Made by a program: the position numbers and the translations under genes
Assembly (NCBI RefSeq): GCF_029227915.1
Contig: NC_079880.1
Span: forward strand, 4,962,001-5,026,000
DNA: 64,000 nucleotides
From: Hydractinia symbiolongicarpus
Taxonomy: Eukaryota; Cnidaria; Hydrozoa; Anthoathecata; Hydractiniidae
Reading direction: 5' to 3'
Shown here: piece by piece, positions 49,441 through 63,002 of the stretch
Layout: each line of letters opens with the position of its first letter
Numbering within the stretch: position 1 is the first letter of the stretch
The notes under the pieces: model-generated
What the model saw: the letters and a program-made list of their open reading frames with translations, nothing else
Told to the model about the DNA's origin: nothing
Database searches by the model: none

Positions 49441-51672
49441 CGCATGAGACTTGTAGTTTTCAAAAATGTTTTCATTTTTGATGAGACGCTTAATGAAAGA
49501 GGTTTAATCGCCGAAAAACGAATACCCGCGATTTTCCGTAAATCCCGGGCTTGGCCCGTATAGTCGAATGTATACAAAGAAAGTACCCTATGAGTAGACT
49601 CATTTCCAGAACAATTTTTTAAATTATTTTTTCACCACTAAAACGCATAAGACTTGTAGTTTTTAAAAATGTTTTCATTTTTGATGAAACGCTGAATAAA
49701 AGAAGTTTAATCGCCGGCAAAAGAAAACCCGCGATTTCCCGTAAATCCCGGCTTGTCCCATATAGTCAAAAGTATACAAAGAAAGTACCCAGGGAGTAAA
49801 CTCATTTCCCGAACGATTTTTTAAATTATTTTTTCACCACTAAAACGCATGAGACTTGTAGTTTACAATAATGTTTTCATTTTTGATGAGACGCTGAATA
49901 AAAGCAGTTTAATCGCCGGCAAACGAAAACCTGCGATTTCCCGTAAATCCCGGACTCGGCCCGTATAGTCAAAAGTATACAAAGAAAGTAATCTGGGAGT
50001 AAACTCATTTCCCGAACGATTTTTTAATTTTTTTTTTCACCACTAAAACGCATGAGACTTGAAGTTTTCAAAAATGTTTTCATTCTTGATGAAACGGTCA
50101 ATGAAAGAAGTTTAATCGCCGGCAAACGAAATCCCGCGATTTCCCGTAAATCCCGGGCTTGGCCCGTATAGTCAAATGTATACAAAGAAAGTACAAAGTG
50201 AGTAAACTCATTTCCCAAACGATTTTTTAATTTTTTTTGTCACCACTAAAACGCATGAGACTTGTAGTTTTCAAAAATGTTTTCATTTTTGATGAGACGC
50301 TTAATGAAAGAGGTTTAATCGCCGGCAAACGAAATCCCGCGTTTTCCTGTAAATCCGGGGCTTGGCCCGTATAGTCGAATGTATACAAAGAAAGTACCCA
50401 GGGAGTAAATTCATTTCCCGAACGATTTTTTAAATTTTTTTTTCACCACTAAATTGCATGAGACTTGTAGTTTTCAAAAATGTTTTCATTTTTGATGAGA
50501 CGCCGAATAAAAGAAGTTTAATCGCCCTCAAACAAAAATCCGCGATTTCCTGTAAACCCCGGACTCGGCCCGTATAGTCCAAAGTATACAAAGAAAGTAC
50601 CCAGGGAGTAAACTCATTTCCCGAACGATTTTTTAAATTATTTTTTCACCACTAAAACGCATGAGACTTGTAGTTTTCAAAAATGTTTTCATTTTTGATG
50701 AGACGCTTATTAAAAGAGGTTTAATCGCCGGCAAACGAAATCCCGCGATTTCCCGTAAATCCCGGGCTTGGCCCGTATAGTCGAATGTATACAAAGAAAG
50801 TACCCAGGGAGTAAACTCATTTCCCGAACGATTTTCTAATTTTTTTTTTCACCACTAAAACGCATGAGACTTGAAGTTTTCAAAAATGTTTTCATTTTTG
50901 ATGAGACGGTTGATAAAAGAAGTTTAATCGCCAGCAAACGAAATCCCGCGATTTCCCGTAAATCCCGGGCTTGGCCCGTGTAGTCGAATGTATACAAAGA
51001 AAGTACCCTGTGAGTAAACTCATTTCATGAACGATTTTTTAAATTATTTTTTTACCACTAAAACGCATGAGACTTGTAGTTTTCAGAAATGTTTTCATTT
51101 TTGATGAGACGCTTAATGAAAGAGGTTTAATCGCCGGCAAACGAAATCCCGCGTTTTCCTGTAAATCCGGGGCTTGGCCCGTATAGTCGAATGTATACAA
51201 AGAAAGTACCTAGGGAGTAAACTCATTTCCCGAACGATTTTTTAAATTTTTTTTCACCACTAAAACGCATGAGACTTGTAGTTTTGAAAAATGTTTTCAT
51301 TTTTGATGAGACGCTGAATAAAAGAAGTTTAATCGCCCTCAAACAAAAACCCGCCATTTCCCGTAAACCCCGGACTCGACCCGTATAGTCAAAAGTATAC
51401 AAAGAAAGTACCCAGGGAGTAAACTCATTTCCCGAACGATTTTTTATATTTTTTTCTTTACCACTAAAACGCATGAGACTTGTAGTTTTCAAAAATGTTT
51501 TCATTTTTGATGAGACGCTTAATGAAAGAGGTTTAATCGCCGAAAAACGAATACCCGCGATTTTCCGTAAATCCCGGGCTTGGCCCGTATAGTCGAATGT
51601 ATACAAAGAAAGTACCCTATGAGTAAACTCATTTCCAGAACGATTTTTTAAATTATTTTTTCACCACTAAAA
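49441..51672 (+). repeat. Mosaic satellite monomers
   Basis: About 11 monomers. Much of it parallels the 6-mer family of 30-32 kb (TTTGTCACC, GATTTTCTAATT, CGGTTGATAAAAG types), with private variants such as GTAGTTTACAATAATG and TTCTTGATGAAACGGTC. No gene is seen. Confidence 0.75.
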
Positions 51673-52486
51673 CGCATAAGACTTGTAGTTTTTAAAAATG
51701 TTTTCATTTTTGATGAAACGCTGAATAAAAGAAGTTTAATCGCCGGCAAACGAAAACCCGCCATTTCCCGTAAACCCCGGACTCGACCCGTATAGTCAAA
51801 AGTATACAAAGAAAGTACCCAGGGAGTAAACTCATTTCCCGAACGATTTTTTATATTTTTTTCTTTACCACTAAAACGCATGAGACTTGTAGTTTTCAAA
51901 AATGTTTTCATTTTTGATGAGACGCTTAATGAAAGAGGTTTAATCGCCGAAAAACGAATACCCGCGATTTTCCGTAAATCCCGGGCTTGGCCCGTATAGT
52001 CGAATGTATACAAAGAAAGTACCCTATGAGTAAACTCATTTCCAGAACGATTTTTTAAATTATTTTTTCACCACTAAAACGCATAAGACTTGTAGTTTTT
52101 AAAAATGTTTTCATTTTTGATGAAACGCTGAATAAAAGAAGTTTAATCGCCGGCAAACGAAAACCCGCCATTTCCCGTAAACCCCGGACTCGACCCGTAT
52201 AGTCAAAAGTATACAAAGAAAGTACCCAGGGAGTAAACTCATTTCCCGAACGATTTTTTATATTTTTTTCTTTACCACTAAAACGCATGAGACTTGTAGT
52301 TTTCAAAAATGTTTTCATTTTTGATGAGACGCTTAATGAAAGAGGTTTAATCGCCGAAAAACGAATACCCGCGATTTTCCGTAAATCCCGGGCTTGGCCC
52401 GTATAGTCGAATGTATACAAAGAAAGTACCCTATGAGTAAACTCATTTCCAGAACGATTTTTTAAATTATTTTTTCACCACTAAAA
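51673..52486 (+). repeat. 2-monomer HOR, two copies of 407 bp
   Basis: The units 51673-52079 and 52080-52486 appear identical on reading. Each pairs a CGCATAAG / CCCGCCATTT monomer with a GAAAAACGAATACCCGCG monomer. The same dimer recurs at 53300-53706, and its second monomer also precedes the unit at about 51470. Confidence 0.88.
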
Positions 52487-54610
52487 CGCAAAAGACTTGT
52501 AGTTTTTAAAAATGTTTTCATTTTTGATGAAACGCTGAATAAAAGAAGTTTAATCGCCGGGAAACGAAAACCCGCGATTTCCCGTAAATCCCGGCTTGTC
52601 CCATATAGTCAAAAGTATACAAAGAAAGTACCCAGGGAGTAAACTGATTTCCCGAACGATTTTTTAAATTATTTTTTCACCACTAAAACGCATGAGACTT
52701 GTAGTTTACAATAATGTTTTCATTTTTGATGAGACGCTGAATAAAAGCAGTTTAATCGCCGGCAAACGAAAACCTGCGATTTCCCGTAAATCCCGGACTC
52801 GGCCCGTATAGTCAAAAGTATACAAAGAAAGTACCCTGGGAGTAAACTCATTTCCCGAACGATTTTTTAATTTTCTTTTTTCACCACTAAAACGCATGAG
52901 ACTTGAAGTTTTCAAAAATGTTTTCATTCTTGATGAGACGGTTAATGAAAGAAGTTTAATCGCCGGCAAACGAAATCCCGCGATTTCCCGTAAACCCCGG
53001 ACTCGACCCGTATAGTCAAAAGTATACAAAGAAAGTACCCAGGGAGTAAACTCATTTCCCGAACGATTTTTTATATTTTTTTCTTTACCACTAAAACGCA
53101 TGAGACTTGTAGTTTTCAAAAATGTTTTCATTTTTGATGAGACGCTTAATGAAAGAGGTTTAATCGCCGAAAAACGAATACCCGCGATTTTCCGTAAATC
53201 CCGGGCTTGGCCCGTATAGTCGAATGTATACAAAGAAAGTACCCTATGAGTAAACTCATTTCCAGAACGATTTTTTAAATTATTTTTTCACCACTAAAAC
53301 GCATAAGACTTGTAGTTTTTAAAAATGTTTTCATTTTTGATGAAACGCTGAATAAAAGAAGTTTAATCGCCGGCAAACGAAAACCCGCCATTTCCCGTAA
53401 ACCCCGGACTCGACCCGTATAGTCAAAAGTATACAAAGAAAGTACCCAGGGAGTAAACTCATTTCCCGAACGATTTTTTATATTTTTTTCTTTACCACTA
53501 AAACGCATGAGACTTGTAGTTTTCAAAAATGTTTTCATTTTTGATGAGACGCTTAATGAAAGAGGTTTAATCGCCGAAAAACGAATACCCGCGATTTTCC
53601 GTAAATCCCGGGCTTGGCCCGTATAGTCGAATGTATACAAAGAAAGTACCCTATGAGTAAACTCATTTCCAGAACGATTTTTGAAATTATTTTTTCACCA
53701 CTAAAACGCATAAGACTTGTAGTTTTTAAAAATGTTTTCATTTTTGATGAAACGCTGAATAAAAGAAGTTTAATCGCCGGGAAACGAAAACCCGCGATTT
53801 CCCGTAAATCCCGGCTTGTCCCATATAGTCAAAAGTATACAAAGAAAGTACCCAGGGAGTAAACTGATTTCCCGAACGATTTTTTAAATTATTTTTTCAC
53901 CACTAAAACGCATGAGACTTGTAGTTTACAATAATGTTTTCATTTTTGATGAGACGCTGAATAAAAGCAGTTTAATCGCCGGCAAACGAAAACCTGCGAT
54001 TTCCCGTAAATCCCGGACTCGGCCCGTATAGTCAAAAGTATACAAAGAAAGTACCCTGGGAGTAAACTCATTTCCCGAACGATTTTTTAATTTTTTTTTT
54101 TCACCACTAAAACGCATGAGACTTGAAGTTTTCAAAAATGTTTTCATTCTTGATGAGACGGTTAATGAAAGAAGTTTAATCGCCGGCAAACGAAATCCCG
54201 CGATTTCCCGTAAACCCCGGACTCGACCCGTATAGTCAAAAGTATACAAAGAAAGTACCCAGGGAGTAAACTCATTTCCCGAACGATTTTTTATATTTTT
54301 TTCTTTACCACTAAAACGCATGAGACTTGTAGTTTTCAAAAATGTTTTCATTTTTGATGAGACGCTTAATGAAAGAGGTTTAATCGCCGAAAAACGAATA
54401 CCCGCGATTTTCCGTAAATCCCGGGCTTGGCCCGTATAGTCGAATGTATACAAAGAAAGTACCCTATGAGTAAACTCATTTCCAGAACGATTTTTTAAAT
54501 TATTTTTTCACCACTAAAACGCATAAGACTTGTAGTTTTTAAAAATGTTTTCATTTTTGATGAAACGCTGAATAAAAGAAGTTTAATCGCCGGCAAACGA
54601 AAACCCGCGA
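52487..54610 (+). repeat. 6-monomer HOR (1,220 bp), one full and one partial copy
   Basis: Copy 1 is 52487-53706. Copy 2 starts at 53707 and follows it to about 54610, then switches to another phase of the family. Shared markers are CGCCGGGAAACG, GGCTTGTCCCATATAG, GTAGTTTACAATAATG and TTCTTGATGAGACGG. The phase switch produces another run of the TTTACAATAATG monomer near 54739. Confidence 0.84.
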
Positions 54611-55128
54611 TTTCCCGTAAATCCCGGCTTGTCCCATATAGTCAAAAGTATACAAAGAAAGTACCCAGGGAGTAAACTCATTTCCCGAACGATTTTTTAA
54701 ATTATTTTTTCACCACTAAAACGCATGAGACTTGTAGTTTACAATAATGTTTTCATTTTTGATGAGACGCTGAATAAAAGCAGTTTAATCGCCGGCAAAC
54801 GAAAACCTGCGATTTCCCGTAAATCCCGGACTCGGCCCGTATAGTCAAAAGTAGACAAAGAAAGTACCCTGGGAGTAAACTCATTTCCCGAACGATTTTT
54901 TAATTTTTTTTTTTCACCACTAAAACGCATGAGACTTGAAGTTTTCAAAAATGTTTTCATTCTTGATGAGACGGTTAATGAAAGAAGTTTAATCGCCGGC
55001 AAACGAAATCCCGCGATTTCCCGTAAATCCCGGGCTTGGCCCGTATAGTCGAATGTATACAAAAAAAGTACAAAGTGAGTAAACTCATTTCCCGAACGAT
55101 TTTTTAAATTATTTTTTTACCACTAAAA
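54611..55128 (+). repeat. Mosaic satellite monomers
   Basis: About two and a half monomers continuing the TTTACAATAATG and TTCTTGATGAGACGG types, bridging the 6-mer HOR and the 10-mer HOR. No gene is seen. Confidence 0.75.
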
Positions 55129-57157
55129 CGCATGAGACTTGTAGTTTTCAGAAATGTTTTCATTTTTGATGAGACGCTTAATGAAAGAGGTTTAATCGCC
55201 GGCAAACGAAATCCCGCGTTTTCCTGTAAATCCGGGGCTTTGCCCGTATAGTCGAATGTATACAAAGAAAGTACCCAGGGAGTAAACTCATTTCCCGAAC
55301 GATTTTTTAAATTTTTTTTTCACCACTAAAACGCATGAGACTTGTAGTTTTCAAAAATGTTTTCATTTTTGATGAGACGCTGAATAAAAGAAGTTTAATC
55401 GCCCTCAAACAAAAATCCGCGATTTCCCGTAAACCCCGGACTCGGCCCGTATAGTCCAAAGTATACAAAGAAAGTACCCAGGGAGTAAACTCATTTCCCG
55501 AACGATTTTTTAAATTATTTTTTCACCACTAAAACGCATGAGACTTGTAGTTTTCAAAAATGTTTTCATTTTTGATGAGACGCTTATTAAAAGAGGTTTA
55601 ATCGCCGGCAAACGAAATCCCGCGATTTCCCGTAAATCCCGGGCTTGGCCCGTATAGTCGAATGTATACAAAGAAAGTACAAAGTGAGTAAACTCATTTC
55701 CCAAACGATTTTTTAATTTTTTTGTCACCACTAAAACGCATGAGACTTGTAGTTTTCAAAAATGTTTTCATTTTTGATGAGACGCTTAATGAAAGAGGTT
55801 TAATCGCCGGCAAACGAAATCCCGCGTTTTCCTGTAAATCCGGGGCTTGGCCCGTATAGTCGAATGTATACAAAGAAAGTACCCAGGGAGTAAACTCATT
55901 TCCCGAACGATTTTTTAAATTTTTTTTTCACCACTAAAACGCATGAGACTTGTAGTTTTCAAAAATGTTTTCATTTTTGATGAGACGCTGAATAAAAAAA
56001 GTTTAATCGCCCTCAAACAAAAATCCGCGATTTCCCGTAAACCCCGGACTCGGCCCGTATAGTCCAAAGTATACAAAGAAAGTACCCAGGGAGTAAACTC
56101 ATTTCCCGAACGATTTTTTAAATTTTTTTTTCACCACTAAAACGCATGAGACTTGAAGTTTTTAAAAATGTTTTCATTTTTGATGAGACGGTTGATAAAA
56201 GAAGTTTAATCGCCAGCAAACGAAATCCCGCGATTTCCCGTAAATCCCGGGCTTGGCCCGTGTAGTCGAATGTATACAAAGAAAGTACCCTGTGAGTAAA
56301 CTCATTTCCCGAACGATTTTTTAAATTATTTTTTTACCACTAAAACGCATGAGACTTGTAGTTTTCAGAAATGTTTTCATTTTTGATGAGACGCTTAATG
56401 AAAGAGGTTTAATCGCCGGCAAACGAAATCCCGCGTTTTCCTGTAAATCCGAGGCTTTGCCCGTATAGTCGAATGTATACAAAGAAAGTACCCAGGGAGT
56501 AAACTCATTTCCCGAACGATTTTTTAATTTTTTTTTTCACCACTAAAACGCATGAGACTTGTAGTTTTCAAAAATGTTTTCATTTTTGATGAGACGCTGA
56601 ATAAAAGAAGTTTAATCGCCCTCAAACAAAAATCCGCGATTTCCCGTAAACCCCGGACTCGGCCCGTATAGTCCAAAGTATACAAAGAAAGTACCCAGGG
56701 AGTAAACTCATTTCCCGAACGATTTTTTAAATTATTTTTTCACCACTAAAACGCATGAGACTTGTAGTTTTCAAAAATGTTTTCATTTTTGATGAGACGC
56801 TTATTAAAAGAGGTTTAATCGCCAGCAAACGAAATCCCGCGATTTCCCGTAAATCCCGGGCTTGGCCCGTATAGTCGAATGTATACAAAGAAAGTACCCA
56901 GGGAGTAAACTCACTTCCCGAACGATTTTCTAATTTTTTTTTTCACCACTAAAACGCATGAGACTTGAAGTTTTCAAAAATGTTTTCATTTTTGATGAGA
57001 CGGTTGATAAAAGAAGTTTAATCGCCAGCAAACGAAATCCCGCGATTTCCCGTAAATCCCGGGCTTGGCCCGTGTAGTCGAATGTATACAAAGAAAGTAC
57101 CCTGTGAGTAAACTCATTTCCGGAACGATTTTTTAAATTATTTTTTTACCACTAAAA
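55129..57157 (+). repeat. 10-monomer HOR, copy 1 (2,029 bp)
   Basis: An offset of 2,195 bp superposes it on 57324-59352. Both copies are 2,029 bp long. Shared markers are CAGAAATG heads, GGCTTTGCCCG-like forms, GCTGAATAAAAAAAG, GAGTAAACTCACTTCCC and ACTCATTTCCGGAACG. The copies are separated by one shortened monomer. Confidence 0.88.
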
Positions 57158-57323
57158 CGCATGAAACGCTTAATGAAAGAGGTTTAATCGCCGAAAAACG
57201 AATACCCGCGATTTTCCGTAAATCACGGGCTTGGCCCGTATAGTCGAATGTATACAAAGAAAGTACCCTATGAGTAAACTCATTTCCCGAACGATTTTTT
57301 AAATTATTTTTTTACCACTAAAA
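57158..57323 (+). repeat. Truncated 166-bp satellite monomer
   Basis: The monomer reads CGCATGAAACGCTTAATG: the 37 bp between the two ATGAGAC direct repeats, including the whole upstream inverted repeat, is missing. The shortfall of 37 bp equals the spacing of the direct repeats exactly. Confidence 0.93.
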
Positions 57324-59352
57324 CGCATGAGACTTGTAGTTTTCAGAAATGTTTTCATTTTTGATGAGACGCTTAATGAAAGAGGTTTAATCGCCGGCAA
57401 ACGAAATCCCGCGTTTTCCTGTAAATCCGGGGCTTTTCCCGTATAGTCGAATGTATACAAAGAAAGTACCCAGGGAGTAAACTCATTTCCCGAACGATTT
57501 TTTAAATTTTTTTTTCACCACTAAAACGCATGAGACTTGTAGTTTTCAAAAATGTTTTCATTTTTGATGAGACGCTGAATAAAAGAAGTTTAATCGCCCT
57601 CAAACAAAAATCCGCGATTTCCCGTAAACCCCGGACTCGGCCCGTATAGTCCAAAGTATACAAAGAAAGTACCCAGGGAGTAAACTCATTTCCCGAACGA
57701 TTTTTTAAATTATTTTTTCACCACTAAAACGCATGAGACTTGTAGTTTTCAAAAATGTTTTCATTTTTGATGAGACGCTTATTAAAAGAGGTTTAATCGC
57801 CGGCAAACGAAATCCCGCGATTTCCCGTAAATCCCGGGCTTGGCCCGTATAGTCGAATGTATACAAAGAAAGAACAAAGTGAGTAAACTCATTTCCCAAA
57901 CGATTTTTTAATTTTTTTGTCACCACTAAAACGCATGAGACTTGTAGTTTTCAAAAATGTTTTCATTTTTGATGAGACGCTTAATGAAAGAGGTTTAATC
58001 GCCGGCAAACGAAATCCCGCGTTTTCCTGTAAATCCGGGGCTTGGCCCGTATAGTCGAATGTATACAAAGAAAGTACCCAGGGAGTAAACTCATTTCCCG
58101 AACGATTTTTTAAATTTTTTTTTCACCACTAAAACGCATGAGACTTGTAGTTTTCAAAAATGTTTTCATTTTTGATGAGACGCTGAATAAAAAAAGTTTA
58201 ATCGCCCTCAAACAAAAATCCGCGATTTCCCGTAAACCCCGGACTCGGCCCGTATAGTCCAAAGTATACAAAGAAAGTACCCAGGGAGTAAACTCATTTC
58301 CCGAACGATTTTTTAAATTTTTTTTTCACCACTAAAACGCATGAGACTTGAAGTTTTTAAAAATGTTTTCATTTTTGATGAGACGGTTGATAAAAGAAGT
58401 TTAATCGCCAGCAAACGAAATCCCGCGATTTCCCGTAAATCCCGGGCTTGGCCCGTGTAGTCGAATGTATACAAAGAAAGTACCCTGTGAGTAAACTCAT
58501 TTCCCGAACGATTTTTTAAATTATTTTTTTACCACTAAAACGCATGAGACTTGTAGTTTTCAGAAATGTTTACATTTTTGATGAGACGCTTAATGAAAGA
58601 GGTTTAATCGCCGGCAAACGAAATCCCGCGTTTTCCTGTAAATCCGAGGCTTTGCCCGTATAGTCGAATGTATACAAAGAAAGTACCCAGGGAGTAAACT
58701 CATTTCCCGAACGATTTTTTAATTTTTTTTTTCACCACTAAAACGCATGAGACTTGTAGTTTTCAAAAATGTTTTCATTTTTGATGAGACGCTGAATAAA
58801 AGAAGTTTAATCGCCCTCAAACAAAAATCCGCGATTTCCCGTAAACCCCGGACTCGGCCCGTATAGTCCAAAGTATACAAAGAAAGTACCCAGGGAGTAA
58901 ACTCATTTCCCGAACGATTTTTTAAATTATTTTTTCACCACTAAAACGCATGAGACTTGTAGTTTTCAAAAATGTTTTCATTTTTGATGAGACGCTTATT
59001 AAAAGAGGTTTAATCGCCGGCAAACGAAATCCCGCGATTTCCCGTAAATCCCGGGCTTGGCCCGTATAGTCGAATGTATACAAAGAAAGTACCCAGGGAG
59101 TAAACTCACTTCCCGAACGATTTTCTAATTTTTTTTTTCACCACTAAAACGCATGAGACTTGAAGTTTTCAAAAATGTTTTCATTTTTGATGAGACGGTT
59201 GATAAAAGAAGTTTAATCGCCAGCAAACGAAATCCCGCGATTTCCCGTAAATCCCGGGCTTGGCCCGTGTAGTCGAATGTATACAAAGAAAGTACCCTGT
59301 GAGTAAACTCATTTCCGGAACGATTTTTTAAATTATTTTTTTACCACTAAAA
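57324..59352 (+). repeat. 10-monomer HOR, copy 2 (2,029 bp)
   Basis: Near-identical to 55129-57157, with scattered single-base differences (for example GGCTTTTCCCG, GAACAAAGTGAG and GTTTACATTTTTG). It ends where a GAACGTGGTTTAATCGC monomer with the unusual GTACTTTTC begins at 59353. Confidence 0.88.
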
Positions 59353-61583
59353 CGCATGAGACTTGTACTTTTCAGAAATGTTTTCATTTTTGATGAGACG
59401 CTTAATGAACGTGGTTTAATCGCCAGCAAACGAAAACCCGCGATTTCCAGTAAATCCCGGGGTTGGCCCGTATAGTCGAATGTATACAAAGAAAGTACCC
59501 TGTGAGTAAACTCATTTCCAAAACGATTTTTCAAATTATCTTTTCACCACTAAAACGCATGAGACTTGTAGTTTTTAAAAATGTTTTCATTTTTGATGAG
59601 ACGCTGAATAAAAGAAGTTTAATCGACGGCAAACAAAAACCCTCCATTTCCCGTAAACCCCGGACTCGACCCGTATAGTCAAAAGTATACAAAGAAAGTA
59701 CCCAGGCAGTAAACCCATTTCCCGAACGATTTTTTATATTATTTTCTTTACCACTAAACGCATGAGACTTGTAGTTTTCAAAAATATTTTCATATTTGAT
59801 GGGACGCTGAATAAAAGAAGTTTAATCGCCGGCAAACAAAAATCCGCGATTTCCCGTAAATCCCGGACTCGGCATGTATAGTCAAAAGTATACAAAGAAA
59901 GTACCCAGGGAGTAAACTCATTTCCCGAACGATTTTTTAAATTTTTCTTTCACCACTAAAACGCATGAGACTTGTAGTTTTCAAAATAGTTTTCATTTTT
60001 GATGGGACGCTTGATGAAAGAGGTTTAATCGCCGGAAAACGAAAACCCGCGATTTCCCGTAAATCCCGGCTTATCCCGTATAGTCAAAAGTATACAAAGA
60101 AAGTACCCAGGGAGTAAACTCATTTCCCGAACGATTTTTTATATTATTTTCTTTACCACTAAACGCATGAGACTTGTAGTTTTCAAAAATATTTTCATTT
60201 TTGATGAGACGCTTAATGAAAGAGGTTTAATCGCCGAAAAACGAATACCCGCGATTTTCCGTAAATCCCGGGCTTGGCCCGTATAGTCGAATGTATACAA
60301 AGAAAGTACCCTATGAGTAAACTCATTTCCAGAACGATTTTTTAAATTATTTTTTCACCACTAAAACGCATAAGACTTGTAGTTTTTAAAAATGTTTTCA
60401 TTTTTGATGAAACGCTGAATAAAAGAAGTTTAATCGCCGGCAAACGAAAACCCGCGATTTCCCGTAAATCCCGGCTTGTCCCGTATAGTCAAAAGTATAC
60501 AAAGAAAGTACCCAGGGAGTAAATTCATTTCCCGAACGATTTTTTAAATTATTTTTTCACCACTAAAACGCATGAGACTTGTAGTTTACAATAATGTTTT
60601 CATTTTTGATGAGACGCTGAATAAAAGCAGTTTAATCGCCGGCAAACGAAAACCTGCGATTTCCCGTAAATCCCGGACTCGGCCCGTATAGTCAAAAGTA
60701 TACAAAGAAAGTACCCTGGGAGTAAACTCATTTCCCGAACGATTTTTTAATTTTTTTTTTCACCACTAAAACGCATGAGACTTGAAGTTTTCAAAAATGT
60801 TTTCATTCTTGATGAGACGGTTAATGAAAGAAGTTTAATCGCCGGCAAACGAAATCCCGCGATTTCCCGTAAATCCCGGGCTTGGCCCGTGTAGTCGAAT
60901 GTATACAAAGAAAGTACAAAGTGAGTAAACTCATTTCCCAAACGATTTTTTAATTTTTTTTGTCACCACTAAAACGCATGAGACTTGTAGTTTTCAAAAA
61001 TGTTTTCATTTTTGATGAGACGCTTAATGAAAGAGGTTTAATCGCCGGCAAACGAAATCCCGCGTTTTCCTGTAAATCCGGGGCTTGGCCCGTATAGTCG
61101 AATGTATACAAAGAAAGTACCAAGGGAGTAAACTCATTTCCCGAACGATTTTTTAAATTTTTTTTTCACCACTAAAACGCATGAGACTTGTAGTTTTCAA
61201 AAATGTTTTCATTTTTGATGAGACGCTGAATAAAAAAAGTTTAATCGCCCTCAAACAAAAATCCGCGATTTCCCGTAAACCCCGGACTCGGCCCGTATAG
61301 TCCAAAGTATACAAAGAAAGTACCCAGGGAGTAAACTCATTTCCCGAACGATTTTTTAAATTATTTTTTCACCACTAAAACGCATGAGACTTGAAGTTTT
61401 CAAAAATGTTTTCATTTTTGATGAGACGGTTGATAAAAGAAGTTTAATCGCCAGCAAACGAAATCCCGCGATTTCCCGTAAATCCCGGGCTTGGCCCGTG
61501 TAGTCGAATGTATACAAAGAAAGTACCCTGTGAGTAAACTCATTTCCCGAACGATTTTTTAAATTATTTTTTTACCACTAAAA
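59353..61583 (+). repeat. 11 satellite monomers preceding the last 7-mer block
   Basis: The first three monomers (GAACGTGG, GACGGC and ATATTTGATGGG types) recur at 61584 and 63003. The remainder is a mosaic of types seen at 49-56 kb. No gene is seen. Confidence 0.75.
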
Positions 61584-63002
61584 CGCATGAGACTTGTAGT
61601 TTTCAGAAATGTTTTCATTTTTGATGAGACGCTTAATGAACGTGGTTTAATCGCCAGCAAACGAAAACCCGCGATTTCCCGTAAATCCCGGGGTTGGCCC
61701 GTATATTTGAATGTATACAAAGAAAGTACCCTGTGAGTAAACTCATTTCCAAAACGATTTTTTAAATTATCTTTTCACCACTAAAACGCATGAGACTTGT
61801 AGTTTTTAAAAATGTTTTCATTTTTGATGAGACGCTGAATAAAAGAAGTTTAATCGACGGCAAACGAAAACCCGCCATTTCCCGTAAACCCCGGACTCGA
61901 CCCGTATAGTCAAAAGTATACAAAGAAAGTACCCAGGAAGTAAAATCATTTCCCGAACGATTTTTTATATTATTTTCTTTACCACTAAACGCATGAGACT
62001 TGTAGTTTTCAAAAATATTTTCATATTTGATGGGACGCTGAATAAAAGAAGTTTAATCGCCGGCAAACGAAAATCCGCGATTTCCCGTAAATCCCAGGCT
62101 TGGCCCGTATAGTCGAATGTATACAAAGAAAGTACCCTGTGAGTAAACTCATTTCCAGAACGATTTTTTAAATTATTTTTTCACCACTAAAACGCACAAG
62201 ACTTGTAGTTTTTAAAAATGTTTTCACTTTTGATGAAACGCTGAATAAAAGAAGTTTAATCGCCGGCAAACGAAAACCCGCGATTTCCCGTAAATCCCGG
62301 CTTGGCCCGTATAGTCAAAAGTATACAAAGAAAGTACCCAGGGAGTAAACTCATTTCCCGAACGATTTTTTAAATTATTTTTTCACCACTAAAACGCATG
62401 AGACTTGTAGTTTTCAAAAATATTTTCATATTTGATGGGACGCTGAATAAAAGAAGTTTAATCGCCGGCAAACGAAAATCCGCGATTTCCCGTAAATCCC
62501 AGGCTTGGCCCGTATAGTCGAATGTATACAAAGAAAGTACCCTGTGAGTAAACTCATTTCCAGAACGATTTTTTAAATTATTTTTTCACCACTAAAACGC
62601 ACAATACTTGTAGTTTTTAAAAATGTTTTCATTTTTGATGAAACGCTGAATAAAAGAAGTTTAATCGCCGGCAAACGAAAACCCGCGATTTCCCGTAAAT
62701 CCCGGCTTGGCCCGTATAGTCAAAAGTATACAAAGAAAGTACCCAGGGAGTAAACTCATTTCCCGAACGATTTTTTAAATTATTTTTTCACCACTAAAAC
62801 ACATGAGACTTGTAGTTTTCAAAAATGTTTTCATTTTTGATGAGACGCTGAACAAAAGCAGTTTAATCGCCGGCAAACGAAAACCTGCGATTTCCCGTAA
62901 ATCCCGGGCTTGGCCCGTGTAGTCGAATGTATACAAAGAAAGTACCCTGTGAGTAAACTCATTTCCCGAACGATTTTTTAAATTATTTTTTTACCACTAA
63001 AA
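61584..63002 (+). repeat. 7-monomer HOR of a third type, complete copy (1,419 bp)
   Basis: Starts with a GAACGTGG monomer containing the private CCCGTATATTTGAATG. It contains two rounds of a 407-bp dimer (ATATTTGATGGG / CCCAGGCTTGG followed by GATGAAACG / CCCGGCTTGG, near 61989-62800) and ends with a GCTGAACAAAAGCAG monomer. Confidence 0.83.

Noticed and set aside
51223-54453. Minus-strand frames of 121-175 codons (MYTFDYTG...) as a repetitive protein gene family
   Set aside because: Open length depends only on T-tract length and local joints. Neighbouring monomers with one base more or fewer break the frame, and no promoter or conserved start is visible.
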